From assembly GCA_002352225.1 (NCBI GenBank), contig DEIA01000022.1, positions 1 through 64,000 on the forward strand: a stretch of 64,000 nucleotides of DNA, in the 5' to 3' direction. The translations under genes were made by a program, and so were the position numbers. The DNA is from Flammeovirgaceae bacterium UBA2786 (GTDB lineage: Bacteria > Bacteroidota > Bacteroidia > Cytophagales > Cyclobacteriaceae). Positions 18,207 to 25,822 of the stretch are shown here, in pieces. Positions within the stretch are counted from its first letter, which is position 1. Every line of letters starts with the position of its first letter. The notes beneath the pieces were generated by a model, which saw only the letters and a list, made by a program, of their open reading frames with translations, did no database searches and was not told the origin of the DNA.

Positions 18207-18320
18207 CACGGGTTTGGCGTAAGGCGGACTGACGGGCTTCGTAGAAACATTTGTGCTTCGTATGAACAGTAGTGCTAATAATCCGCCACTTCGGCAGTAC
18301 CCAAACCGTTACCTGCAAGC
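18203..18320 (+). repeat. attC-like hairpin element, copy C
   Basis: The element opens with CTAACACG (TAAC 18204-18207, sharing the stop codon of the previous gene) and closes with CCGTTACCTGCAAGC (GTTA 18308-18311). Outer stem: GGTTTGG (18211-18217) with CCAAACC (18301-18307), perfect. Inner stem: GGCGG (18223-18227) with CCGCC (18283-18287). The core ACATTTGTGCTTCG is shared with copies B and D. CTAAAAGACGAC follows the right end. Confidence 0.72.
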
Positions 18321-18710
18321 CTAAAAGACGACACAGCAAGAATGAACGACAGTCGTAACATCAGACGCAAAAGACAATCTGATTTCACTTCCTAATCAAC
18401 TATGCAGAAATAGAAATTTAATTTTTGACTTATATGTTTTGTATAAAATTTAGCATGTTTTGTTAAACAAGAGGTAAAAAAAACGGAAATGGGTCTTAGA
18501 AAAACTTACCTGATCAGAGAAATTCGGAAGTAAGAAAGTCTGTCTGTAAAAAGCAGAAAGTTTTGAAGTTGAAAGGGACGGATGCGATGCGGGATGTTGG
18601 AAAAAAAATACCGACAACTCCTGAGTCCCGCAGGGACAATCTGTTACATTATACGCGAAGTCCCGGCTTCAACACATTCCTGCCTTCCCGGGCTGGGAAG
18701 GAAATTTTAC
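18321..18710. other. Non-coding stretch downstream of copy C
   Basis: No supported gene. After the AAAAGACGAC boundary there are about 70 bp rich in GACAG and AGACG words, then AT-rich sequence. A small perfect hairpin GTCCC/GGGAC lies at 18625-18637. A palindrome CCTTCCC/GGGAAGG lies at 18683-18701, about where the -33 region of the next promoter would fall. The first part may be a cassette that has lost its gene. Confidence 0.4.
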
Positions 18711-18718
18711 TATCTTTA
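18711..18718 (+). promoter_or_regulatory. -7-like element (TATCTTTA) before the secreted protein
   Basis: TATCTTTA matches 7 of 8 positions of TAnnTTTG and lies 7 bp before the ATG at 18726. It predicts a very short or absent leader. The position argues against coding starts upstream of 18726. Confidence 0.35.
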
Positions 18719-18725
18719 TATCAAC

Positions 18726-19853
18726 ATGAAGTTAAAAGCTATCTCTATAATAGGGCTTTTGTGCCTGGTGCACGTTTTCGCCAGCGGGCAGTCATGCCAA
18801 AACCCGACTGGCGACTACGTTCATACAAAACCCGCCAGCCCCAACTACAACTGTTACCAATACACCCGGGCGGCCCTGCTGCAGGGCAAAGTAAATATGT
18901 CCACGGGTGTTCCCTCTGATGAGAATACGTTTGGGTCTATCCCCAACACTACCATTATCGGAGATCAGAATTTTATACGGGTGTGTGGAGTTGCCGAAGC
19001 CAAAGCGGTTGCTTTTCAGAATGCGGGGCATTCAGTAATAAAGTTAACCAATGGAAGGTTTGCCTTTACCTTCGATCTGTATCCCTATGTGGAGAGTTCA
19101 TATTTTCCCGATGCCGGTTCGCAAGCCTGCGATGGCGATGAGCAATACTACGATGCCATTCCCAACATCGCTATTTCGGGCGGCACACAGGTAAACCAGG
19201 GCCAGAATATTACCCTTACCCTAACCAACAACGGGCAGGCACTGCCTTCGTATCTTCAACTAGACGAAAACAGATGGTTTTTCAATGAGGCATATTTTTC
19301 TAAAGTTAGCAGTACGAGCACATCAATAACATTAACCGCTAAAACCTTAACTGGCCCATCTGATGTAACTTACAATTTACGCACTGGCTGCAACGGCAAC
19401 ACTACCAATTATAAAATCAAGTCGATACAGGTACTACCGAACTGCACCGGCACTTTAAACCAAGGTCCGTTATATACCTTTAACATGGTGCCTGGTGGAT
19501 CAAACTTGGTTACTATGTATTTAAGTTCGTGGACGTGGGTAAAAACTTCGGGCAACGCTAGCTGGAGTACCAGCAATGGCGGCAAAAACATGACTTTTTC
19601 CATCAGCTCCGGTTGCTCAACGTTTAACGCCTACAATGCCAGTTGCAACCTTACGTTTACCTTTTGCAGGGGATCGTCTTTCATGGGTGGCAATGAATTT
19701 ATAGTGGTCGATTTTGCCAGTTCAAAGGTCGTAAAACAAGGCCTGCTGGAGGAGGGAGTGGACGAAACCAAGCAGATTTTAGACGGCCTACCGAATGGTC
19801 ACTATGTGGTTTATCTTAATGGCACCAGTACGCAATATGTGAAGTCGAATTAA
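18726..19853 (+). CDS. Secreted protein with probable T9SS C-terminal sorting domain
   Basis: The 375-residue protein has a clear signal peptide (MKLKAISIIGLLCLVHVFASGQS). The middle contains Ig-like, threonine- and asparagine-rich strands. The last about 60 residues (FIVVDFASSKVVKQGLLEEG, VDETKQILDGLPNGHYVVYL) look like a type A sorting domain of the type IX secretion system: a short beta sandwich with a conserved GxY near the end. I do not recognise the N-terminal region. An upstream frame from 18582 is rejected because of the promoter-like element and the signal peptide. The next gene is a lipoprotein, and a decayed second copy of this C-terminal domain lies at 20522-20647. Confidence 0.75.
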   Translation: MKLKAISIIGLLCLVHVFASGQSCQNPTGDYVHTKPASPNYNCYQYTRAALLQGKVNMSTGVPSDENTFGSIPNTTIIGDQNFIRVCGVAEAKAVAFQNAGHSVIKLTNGRFAFTFDLYPYVESSYFPDAGSQACDGDEQYYDAIPNIAISGGTQVNQGQNITLTLTNNGQALPSYLQLDENRWFFNEAYFSKVSSTSTSITLTAKTLTGPSDVTYNLRTGCNGNTTNYKIKSIQVLPNCTGTLNQGPLYTFNMVPGGSNLVTMYLSSWTWVKTSGNASWSTSNGGKNMTFSISSGCSTFNAYNASCNLTFTFCRGSSFMGGNEFIVVDFASSKVVKQGLLEEGVDETKQILDGLPNGHYVVYLNGTSTQYVKSN

Positions 19854-19865
19854 AAGGTAAAGAGT

Positions 19866-20540
19866 ATGCGTCAAGTAAAAAGTCACCCAGGATTAAGACT
19901 TGCTCTCAATGCAATCTTTTTTGTTTTGATTGGCATTATGTCTTCATGTAACGAAGATATGCCTGAAGTACGCGATCCCTGCGATTTTGTTCGCTCGGTT
20001 GATGAGGTTTCACTGGATGTTAGCACTGCCTGTAACGAATGCTTTTTTAAGTTTTCTTTTCAAGGTAGAATTTATGACTTTAAGGATGAAAGATTTGGAG
20101 AATGGTTTGGATGCGAGGAGGAGGGAAAGTGTCTTAAGACTTATAAGAATGATTTTTTTGATTTTAAATTTAAATCCTTAAATCGGAGTAGCGATCTCTT
20201 TGTCAGCTTGAATGAGCAGCGAGCACTTTTAACACCCGATTCTCTGAGGTTAACAGATTTCAAGTTCATACAGCCATCATTTCTGCTGAAAGACCGCTGT
20301 GATGTAGAATATCAAGTTGTTAGAAACACAAACAGTTTTTATCCGGATATCTCAACTAATACTATTACCAAAATTAGTGTATGGAACTTCACAATAATTA
20401 ATGATGGTTTCAATCCTCTGCGATATTCTACCGATTACCTTATAAGTGGCACTTTTAGTACTCAAATATTGATTGGTGATAAACCTAATAGTATTGGTGG
20501 TTCTTATTCATTGCTTTACACAATCGAGGAGCCTCTTTAG
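19866..20540 (+). CDS. Lipoprotein, unrecognised
   Basis: The 224-residue protein has a lipoprotein signal with lipobox GIMSSC near residue 28, then NEDMPEVRDPCDF. Several cysteines follow (CNECFFKF, WFGCEEEGKC, KDRCDVEY), which suggests disulphides. No known domain is recognised. It starts 12 bp after the secreted-protein gene and is probably co-transcribed. The last residues overlap, in another frame, the start of a degraded T9SS sorting-domain copy, so the 3' end may be a recombination scar rather than the original C-terminus. Confidence 0.7.
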   Translation: MRQVKSHPGLRLALNAIFFVLIGIMSSCNEDMPEVRDPCDFVRSVDEVSLDVSTACNECFFKFSFQGRIYDFKDERFGEWFGCEEEGKCLKTYKNDFFDFKFKSLNRSSDLFVSLNEQRALLTPDSLRLTDFKFIQPSFLLKDRCDVEYQVVRNTNSFYPDISTNTITKISVWNFTIINDGFNPLRYSTDYLISGTFSTQILIGDKPNSIGGSYSLLYTIEEPL

Positions 20541-20647
20541 GCACTGTAAGTTTCGACTTTGCCAGTTCAAAGGTTGTAAAACAAGTCCTGCTGGAAGCAG
20601 GAATAGATGAAAACAAGCAGATAATTGCACAAGTAAGCAGTAGGTAA
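20522..20647 (+). pseudogene. Remnant of a T9SS sorting domain
   Basis: Translated from 20522 this reads NRGASLGTVSFDFASSKVVK and then QVLLEAGIDENKQIIAQVSS, ending at TAA 20645-20647. It matches the C-terminal part of the 18726-19853 protein (RGSSFMGG..., VDFASSKVVKQGLLEEGVDE). The DNA match is also close (GCCAGTTCAAAGG in both). It has no start or signal, ends early, and its first codons overlap the lipoprotein gene in a different frame. It is a leftover of a duplicated or recombined gene. Confidence 0.75.
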
Positions 20648-20975
20648 AGTCAAATTAAAAGAATTTTAGATTTCAGATGAAATTTCAAGTGTCCACATAA
20701 CACGTTTGAATCGACAGACAGATGGTAATTTTTCATTCATACTCAGTGGGGCCGGTCGACTTAGTTGTTGGATTTATTGACAGATTGAACGATTACGGTA
20801 TCATACTAGACGCTTAAACCTGTATCCAAACCTACTGAACTAAATTGATCAATCAAGTTTGACAACTGTTCAACTTTAGCCAAACATGGATTTGACTTCA
20901 GAGCCATCCATCATTGGGTATCAAAAGCCCGTGAGAAAAATAAAGCCCAAAATTAAATCCATCGATAGCCTTCCC
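20648..20975. other. Gene-free stretch before the intron remnant
   Basis: No supported coding sequence. It contains several stop codons in all frames and short fragments only. It lies between the sorting-domain remnant and the group II intron 3' end, so it is likely decayed mobile DNA. I could not recognise a reverse transcriptase or transposase in it. Confidence 0.4.
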
Positions 20976-21074
20976 CAGGAAGAAAACGTGAAAGTCTCCC
21001 TTCATTCGGCTCTTCCTGTTTGATCATACGGTTCTGTGAGAACCTGAGGGTGAAAATCCTTCGGGTGTCACGAC
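20976..21074 (+). mobile_element. Group II intron 3' end remnant, domain V partly inverted
   Basis: On the plus strand 21028-21074 reads ACGGTTC, TGTGAGAACCTGAGGGTG, AAAATCCTTCGGGTGTCACG and AC. This matches the end of domain V plus domain VI of bacterial group II introns. The 5' part of domain V (AGCCGAATGAAGGG, AGACTTTCACGT) is present next door but on the minus strand (20985-21012). That inverted segment is bounded by perfect 8-bp inverted repeats, CAGGAAGA (20976-20983) and TCTTCCTG (21011-21018). No intron-encoded protein or 5' end is visible upstream, so this is a dead fragment. Confidence 0.55.
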
Positions 21075-21229
21075 TTTGTGTCATTGTACAGACCCGTCTT
21101 AATGATATTCGTTCGACCTTGATGAAATAAGGCTAATGCAAGAATAAAAACCTTATACAGACAAATAATAGAAAATAGACTTGTTTGTATGTGTTTATTT
21201 TTACTTATTTTGTAATAATAAAAGATTTT

Positions 21230-22675
21230 ATGAGCATTTCAAGTCTAATTCCGACAGGAAAAATAGTAGAGCGCTTACGCTATGAAAACCCTTGGTGGCT
21301 TAATAAGCAAATTCCTGAAGCATACAGCTCTATGGCAAAACGCTTATACTTTAGTTTGTTTTATCCATATGTGATTGAAAAAAGTGTTCGTAGAGCCCTG
21401 GTACTTATGGGCCCAAGACGTGTTGGCAAAACTGTAATGCTTTTCCATAGCATCCATCAACTATTAACTGAAAATGTAAATCCCCATAAAATCTTCTTTA
21501 TAGGTATAGACAACCCTATTTATGTGCATTTAAGTTTAGAGGACATTTTAAATCTTTGTAAACAATCACTCAATCAAAGCAACCTAAATGATTGCCTTGT
21601 CTTTTTTGACGAAATCCAATATCTAAAAGATTGGGAAAGGCACCTAAAAGTGTTGGTAGATTCTTATCCTGAAACCAAATTCATTGTATCCGGTTCAGCA
21701 GCCGCTGCCCTAAAATGGCATAACACAGAAAGCGGAGCGGGCAGATTTACCCACTTTATGCTGCCACCGTTAACATTTCAAGAGTACATTCATCTTAAAA
21801 ATATGAATCACCTCATGTATAACGGAAAAATAAATTATGGCGACAATCAAATTCCTTATTGCCTTACGCACGACATAAAAGCGTTGAATAAAGAATTTGT
21901 TCACTACCTAAATTTTGGCGGCTATCCCGAAGTTGTTTTGAGTGAAAAAATTCAGAGCGATATGGGTAGGTATGTGAAGAGCGACATTGTGGACAAAGTG
22001 CTGTTGCGGGATTTACCAAGTTTATACGGCATAAAGGACGTACAAGAGTTAAATCGATTTTTTACTTACATAGCGTACAACACAGGTAATGAGTTTTCTT
22101 ACGAAACAATGAGTAAAGAAAGTGGTATACAAAAAGAAACGTTGAAAAAATATTTAGAATATTTAGAAGCGGCTTTTTTGATCAAAGTGTTAAACAAAGT
22201 GGACGTAAATGCGAAACGCTTAAAACGTGTAACAAGTTTTAAAGTTTATTTGACAAACCCATCACTACGCACAGCTTTATTTTCACCAATAATCGAAACT
22301 GATAATGAAATGGGCAATATGGTAGAAACAGCCGTTTTATCACAATGGATGCACAGAGAAAAATTAGATTTAACTTATGCACGTTGGAAAGAAGGGCGTA
22401 GCGAAGGCGAAGTTGACTTGGTATTGGTTGACGACAAAAAATATAGACCCGTTTGGGGTGTAGAAATAAAATGGAGTAATCGCTATTTTGACAAACCAAA
22501 TGAATTAAAAAGTTTAATCCATTTCTGTAAAAGCAATAATTTTAAGCAAGCTTTGGTAACATCCATTAACCAATCAGGAGTAAAACAAATTGACAATTTA
22601 GTGTTTTCATTTTTACCTGCATCGGTTTATAGTTACAACATTGGCGACATAACTTTGAAAATGAAGACAAATTAA
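21230..22675 (+). CDS. AAA-type ATPase with DUF4143 domain
   Basis: The 481-residue protein has Walker A MGPRRVGKTVML (about residues 63-74), the Walker B region CLVFFDEIQYLKDWE and sensor IVSGSAAAAL. The C-terminal DUF4143 part includes GGYPEVVLSE and a nuclease-like PD-(D/E)xK pattern (SEGEVDLVLVDD, VWGVEIKWS). Such proteins are widespread in mobile regions, but their cellular role is not settled. The ATG at 21230 is preferred over a TTG at 21185, which adds a hydrophobic tail. The gene lies about 155 bp after the intron remnant and 20 bp before attC-like copy D. Confidence 0.88.
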   Translation: MSISSLIPTGKIVERLRYENPWWLNKQIPEAYSSMAKRLYFSLFYPYVIEKSVRRALVLMGPRRVGKTVMLFHSIHQLLTENVNPHKIFFIGIDNPIYVHLSLEDILNLCKQSLNQSNLNDCLVFFDEIQYLKDWERHLKVLVDSYPETKFIVSGSAAAALKWHNTESGAGRFTHFMLPPLTFQEYIHLKNMNHLMYNGKINYGDNQIPYCLTHDIKALNKEFVHYLNFGGYPEVVLSEKIQSDMGRYVKSDIVDKVLLRDLPSLYGIKDVQELNRFFTYIAYNTGNEFSYETMSKESGIQKETLKKYLEYLEAAFLIKVLNKVDVNAKRLKRVTSFKVYLTNPSLRTALFSPIIETDNEMGNMVETAVLSQWMHREKLDLTYARWKEGRSEGEVDLVLVDDKKYRPVWGVEIKWSNRYFDKPNELKSLIHFCKSNNFKQALVTSINQSGVKQIDNLVFSFLPASVYSYNIGDITLKMKTN

Positions 22676-22694
22676 AAGAAGAAACCAACAAACA

Positions 22695-22795
22695 CACAAC
22701 ACGGGTTTTGCGTAAGGCGGGCTAATAAATTGAAACTTTGTGCTTCGAAACCCACCCGAACGCATAGCCCGAAACCGTTGCCAGCAACTATAAAA
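22695..22795 (+). repeat. attC-like hairpin element, copy D
   Basis: The element opens with ACAACACGGGTTTTGCG and closes with CCGTTGCCAGCAAC. GTTG replaces GTTA, and the left end has CAAC, so the outer pair is conserved by a compensating change. Stems: GGTTT (22704-22708) with AAACC (22772-22776), and CGGGCTA (22718-22724) with TAGCCCG (22765-22771), perfect. The core ACTTTGTGCTTCG is shared with copy C. TATAAAAGAC follows. Confidence 0.7.
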
Positions 22796-22810
22796 GACCA
22801 TTAAGCATAT

Positions 22811-23452
22811 ATGAAACTTTCAACGAAAGGAGAAAATATACTCACACAAATCAACGACAAGAATACCAAACTTGGCGACTTACGAAACATTGCCAAAGAC
22901 ATAAAAAATGACCACGAATTAGCAATGGAACTTTGGTGGTCCAAACTCTTTTTTGCCCGACAATTAGCTATTTTGATTATGGACAAGAAACTGCTAAGCG
23001 AAGAAGTAATTGACAAATTAATTGGTGACATCGACCAACACAACGAAAAAGAAAAACTTCAACTCATTGATTGGCTAATGGCAAACCAACTTACCAAAGA
23101 CAAAAGGGCTATTGTTTTGATTGAAAGTTGGGAAAACAACCCAACGGCACTTAAAAGACGAATTTTTTGGTATTATCAAGGTCGTTTACGTTGGACAGGT
23201 CGAACACAGTCAAATAGCGGAGAGTTATTAACTGAGATTGAAAAACAAATTGAAAATGAAGAAACCGAAGTACAATGGGCAATGAATTTTACAGCAGGCT
23301 GGATTGGTGTTTACGAAAAGAAATATCGAAAACGGTGTATTGAACTTGGAGAAAGAACAGGTTTGTATAAAGGCAAAATGGTTTCTAAAGGCTGTACTCC
23401 TGAATATTTACCAGAGTTCATTACTATTGAAAGTAATAAACGGAATTTATAA
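22811..23452 (+). CDS. DNA alkylation repair (AlkD-like) HEAT-repeat protein
   Basis: The 213-residue all-helical protein matches the DNA alkylation repair family (AlkD-like). It shows LGDLRNIAKDIKNDHELAMELW, quoted as LGDLRNIAKDIK and NDHELAMELW, then FARQLAILIMD and the C-terminal WAMNFTAGWIGVYEKKYRKRC. AlkD enzymes excise 3-methyladenine or 7-methylguanine. Whether this member keeps the catalytic Asp/Trp cannot be judged without alignment. It starts about 16 bp after copy D and ends 38 bp before copy E, which is the layout of a single-gene cassette. No promoter is evident. Confidence 0.8.
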   Translation: MKLSTKGENILTQINDKNTKLGDLRNIAKDIKNDHELAMELWWSKLFFARQLAILIMDKKLLSEEVIDKLIGDIDQHNEKEKLQLIDWLMANQLTKDKRAIVLIESWENNPTALKRRIFWYYQGRLRWTGRTQSNSGELLTEIEKQIENEETEVQWAMNFTAGWIGVYEKKYRKRCIELGERTGLYKGKMVSKGCTPEYLPEFITIESNKRNL

Positions 23453-23490
23453 TTCTTGTGGCAACTGAACGGAGTATAGGAGCGGCAGCG

Positions 23491-23630
23491 TGTAACATCG
23501 TATTGGCAATAGGCGGGCTGAATGCATCATATCAACGAAAAATTCAGCTCCACATATTTTGGAATTCTTCAATCGAACTTTTATGCTAAAAATTCGTACT
23601 TAAGGCGATAGGCAACCCGATGTGGGATAT
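23491..23630 (+). repeat. attC-like hairpin element, copy E
   Basis: The element opens with TGTAACATCG and closes with ACCCGATGTGGG. The outer stem is ACATCG (23495-23500) with CGATGT (23618-23623), perfect. TTGGC, GGCGGGCT and CGATAGGCAACC match the family plan. A second internal hairpin pairs GCTGAAT (23517-23523) with ATTCAGC (23542-23548). The terminal GTTA is degenerate (GTGG), so this copy may be inactive. TAATTTGAGAC follows before the DoxX-like gene. Confidence 0.6.
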
Positions 23631-23651
23631 TTTAATTTGAGACATTAAATA

Positions 23652-24206
23652 ATGGAGAAGATAATTTTCAAACTTAAATTGCTTTGGCCTTTTCAAGTGT
23701 TTACAATTTTTGTGAGATACCTGCTGGGCATAGCCTTCGTATGGGCAAGTATTTTAAAAATAGAAGGAATACGATTTGAACCTCAGTCGGGCGAGAATAT
23801 GCCGATTGATTCATTGTCTCATCTTTTAGAGGCTATGTATCGTTCAGGTTTTTATTGGTATTTTATTGGATGGGGACAATTCATAGCAGGGGTTTTAATC
23901 ATGTCACAAATGTTTAGCACATTAGGTGCAGTTGTATATTTTCCGATTATGTTAAGCATTTTTATTCTTACCACAGCTTTTCAAGGACCCGTTTTTTTGA
24001 TAATGACGTCTTCCATGCTTCTTGCAAATATTTATTTGCTATTGTGGGATTGGAATAGATTAAAATTCTTGATTTTAAATAAACCAGGTGAATATGTCGA
24101 TCAATCTACTCAGTTTTCAAAGAACAGAAGCTGGACTTACCTGGGGATATTTTTATGTGTAGTAATTGTAATTTTTCGCGTAATAAGTACAAGGCATTTG
24201 GTTTGA
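23652..24206 (+). CDS. DoxX-like integral membrane protein
   Basis: The 184-residue protein has four or five membrane segments: YLLGIAFVWASILKIEGIRF, then WYFIGWGQFIAGVLIMSQMF, VVYFPIMLSIFILTTAF, LLANIYLLLW and a last helix WTYLGIFLCVVIVIFRVI. The early pattern (RYLLG...KI.G..F) and the repeated Q/G turns fit the DoxX-like family. Its role is not defined. It starts 21 bp after copy E; TTAATTTG (23632-23639), a 7 of 8 match to the -7 element, lies at the end of that copy. Confidence 0.7.
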   Translation: MEKIIFKLKLLWPFQVFTIFVRYLLGIAFVWASILKIEGIRFEPQSGENMPIDSLSHLLEAMYRSGFYWYFIGWGQFIAGVLIMSQMFSTLGAVVYFPIMLSIFILTTAFQGPVFLIMTSSMLLANIYLLLWDWNRLKFLILNKPGEYVDQSTQFSKNRSWTYLGIFLCVVIVIFRVISTRHLV

Positions 24207-24363
24207 CCAATTTCAAACATCTAAACTGCAACAAACCTTTTCAATATGAAGTGTGATCTGGTGAAATTTAAAAAAATTCTCTCCGCATACCAGGCACATA
24301 CCAATGTCGTGCAAACCACCGCAATACCACCGCATTGGTAAGAGTCAAATCACCCCGAATTGT
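24207..24363. other. Intergenic stretch with a small hairpin
   Basis: The stretch contains a perfect 7-bp inverted repeat, ACCAATG (24300-24306) with CATTGGT (24333-24339), and a direct repeat ACCACCGCA within its loop. It lacks the TAAC/GTTA ends and GGCGG stem of the attC-like family. No gene is seen. Confidence 0.4.
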
Positions 24364-24371
24364 TAATTTTG
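24364..24371 (+). promoter_or_regulatory. -7 element (TAATTTTG) of the Crp/Fnr gene
   Basis: TAATTTTG matches TAnnTTTG exactly and lies 36 bp before the ATG at 24408. It argues against a TTG start at 24360. Confidence 0.45.
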
Positions 24372-24407
24372 AGCCACCAAGTGGCAAACAATAGCAACAA
24401 CAGAACA

Positions 24408-24989
24408 ATGCAAAACATACTATTTGACTTTATAGCAAAGTACATTTCGCTGACAGAAGATGAGAAGAACGTACTACTCTCATTAGACTTGTTTCACCCG
24501 GTAAAGAAAGGCACGATTTTACTCAAGAAAGGACAGAAATCGCGAGAGAGCTATTTTGTTTTAAAGGGCTGTATCCGGGTCTATTACATTAAAGACGGAG
24601 AAGAAAAGACAACAGCTTTCTACACAGAACTAGATGCTTTAACACCTCATTGCGTTGTAAATAATACACCTTCAGATTATTTCATAAGTTGTGTGGAAGA
24701 TAGCATTCTTCTAATTTCAAATGCTGATATGACAGTGGAGATAAACAGTAAATTCCCAAAGTTTGATATTATGTGTAGAATGCTATCGGAAGAATTGTTA
24801 GCCAAGCAACGAATCGACTTTGATGAGTTTAAAACTTCTTCCCCTGAGCAACGCTATCTGAACTTACTACAAAAACGGCCAGACCTTATTCAGCGTGTGC
24901 CGCAACACCAGTTAGCGAGTTATTTAGGTATCAAACCCCAATCATTAAGCAGGCTAAGAGCAAGGATAATTGAGAAGGATAAAGGGTAA
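24408..24989 (+). CDS. Crp/Fnr-family transcriptional regulator
   Basis: The 193-residue protein has an N-terminal cyclic-nucleotide-binding-like beta barrel (KKGTILLKKGQKSRESYFVL, FVLKGCIRVYYIKDGEEKTT) and a C-terminal helix-turn-helix (VPQHQLASYLGIKPQSLSRL). It is the short type common in Bacteroidota, without an Fnr iron-sulphur cysteine cluster. It probably controls nearby promoters: the site TTAACTTAAGTGAA occurs 10 bp after its stop and again at 25748 and 31432, each at the same distance from a -7 box. The ligand is unknown. Confidence 0.88.
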   Translation: MQNILFDFIAKYISLTEDEKNVLLSLDLFHPVKKGTILLKKGQKSRESYFVLKGCIRVYYIKDGEEKTTAFYTELDALTPHCVVNNTPSDYFISCVEDSILLISNADMTVEINSKFPKFDIMCRMLSEELLAKQRIDFDEFKTSSPEQRYLNLLQKRPDLIQRVPQHQLASYLGIKPQSLSRLRARIIEKDKG

Positions 24990-24999
24990 GATTCATTAC

Positions 25000-25013
25000 T
25001 TAACTTAAGTGAA
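25000..25013. promoter_or_regulatory. Candidate Crp/Fnr operator 1
   Basis: TTAACTTAAGTGAA is a near-perfect palindrome around ACTTAAGT. A -7 element TACTTTTG (25037-25044) begins 37 bp after the site begins, putting the operator centre about 44 bp before the predicted start of transcription, a class II-like activator position. It serves the gene at 25074. Confidence 0.6.
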
Positions 25014-25073
25014 CCAGATACGGCCTCCCGCCAATCTACTTTTGCAGTATCGTTTATTAGTAAAAGTAAAGGC

Positions 25074-25700
25074 ATGCAAAAGAAAATTTTATGGATTGGG
25101 CTTGTCCTAATCATGACAAGCGTGCTTCAGGTTAACGCTCAAAAATCACAAGATGCGAAACAAGGCATTACCAACAGAAAATGGTTTATTGGGAGTACGC
25201 TGTTGCTATTAGGTAATTTTGATGATACGAACAATCCTGAGTACATACAAATAAATGCAGGATATAGGATTACACCTAAAGATGTTATTCAAGTTAGATT
25301 TAAAAGGTCCATTTATGCCTGGCCACTAGGCATCCCATTCGGACCGGATTTTGATGCACCCGGGTTAAACTATCCCGGACATGCACGCATACTTGCTCCT
25401 CAAATTGGATACCAGCGGTTTTGGTGGAAAGGACTCTATACATCTGTTTATGTATTGAATGCTTTTGAAAAATATAGGGATGAAAGTAAAAAGAAGATTG
25501 GAAATGGATTCACATTATATACAGACTTTTATTTGGGCTACCAATTTAAGTTTTTTAATGACCGTTTCTTTTTTGAACCCGCTATTGGAATTAGCTATTG
25601 GCCGATAAGAACTGGTGTTCCGGACTCTTTTAAAGCTGTGGAACAAAGGTGGTCTAACTACTTTATTCAACCCGGGCTTGATTTTGGATTTAAATTTTAA
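25074..25700 (+). CDS. Probable outer-membrane beta-barrel protein (paralog 1)
   Basis: The 208-residue protein has a signal peptide (MQKKILWIGLVLIMTSVLQVNAQ). Its body has alternating aromatic strands (ITPKDVIQVRFKRSIYAWPL, IGYQRFWWKGLYTSVYVLNA, FYLGYQFKFFNDRFFFEP) and ends PGLDFGFKF with a terminal Phe, as in outer-membrane barrels. The family is not recognised. It is a close paralog of the next gene, and the two promoter regions are also duplicated. Confidence 0.7.
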   Translation: MQKKILWIGLVLIMTSVLQVNAQKSQDAKQGITNRKWFIGSTLLLLGNFDDTNNPEYIQINAGYRITPKDVIQVRFKRSIYAWPLGIPFGPDFDAPGLNYPGHARILAPQIGYQRFWWKGLYTSVYVLNAFEKYRDESKKKIGNGFTLYTDFYLGYQFKFFNDRFFFEPAIGISYWPIRTGVPDSFKAVEQRWSNYFIQPGLDFGFKF

Positions 25701-25747
25701 AATGCCGAGCCTGAATACTTGAAAAAGTAAGAGTCAATTTTCGCTTC

Positions 25748-25761
25748 TTAACTTTAGTGAA
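25748..25761. promoter_or_regulatory. Candidate Crp/Fnr operator 2
   Basis: TTAACTTTAGTGAA, one base different from operators 1 and 3, begins 37 bp before the -7-like CACTTTTG (25785-25792). The downstream CCAATC..ACTTTTGCAGTATCG block is the same as at operator 1, so promoter and gene were duplicated together. It serves the gene at 25823. Confidence 0.58.
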
Positions 25762-25822
25762 CGAGTTATAGTATTTCGCCAATCCACTTTTGCAGTATCG
25801 TTTAGTATCAAACAGAAAACAA

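Noticed and set aside
18582..18725. N-terminal extension of the secreted protein
   Set aside because: A signal peptide begins at 18726 and a promoter-like element lies just before it.
24300..24339. Hairpin ACCAATG/CATTGGT as a seventh attC-like copy
   Set aside because: It lacks TAAC/GTTA ends, the GGCGG stem and the TTTGTGC core; one short perfect stem is not enough.
7019..24400. Integron integrase or other recombinase for the cassette array
   Set aside because: No protein in the island has tyrosine or serine recombinase motifs; the enzyme, if any, lies outside the window.
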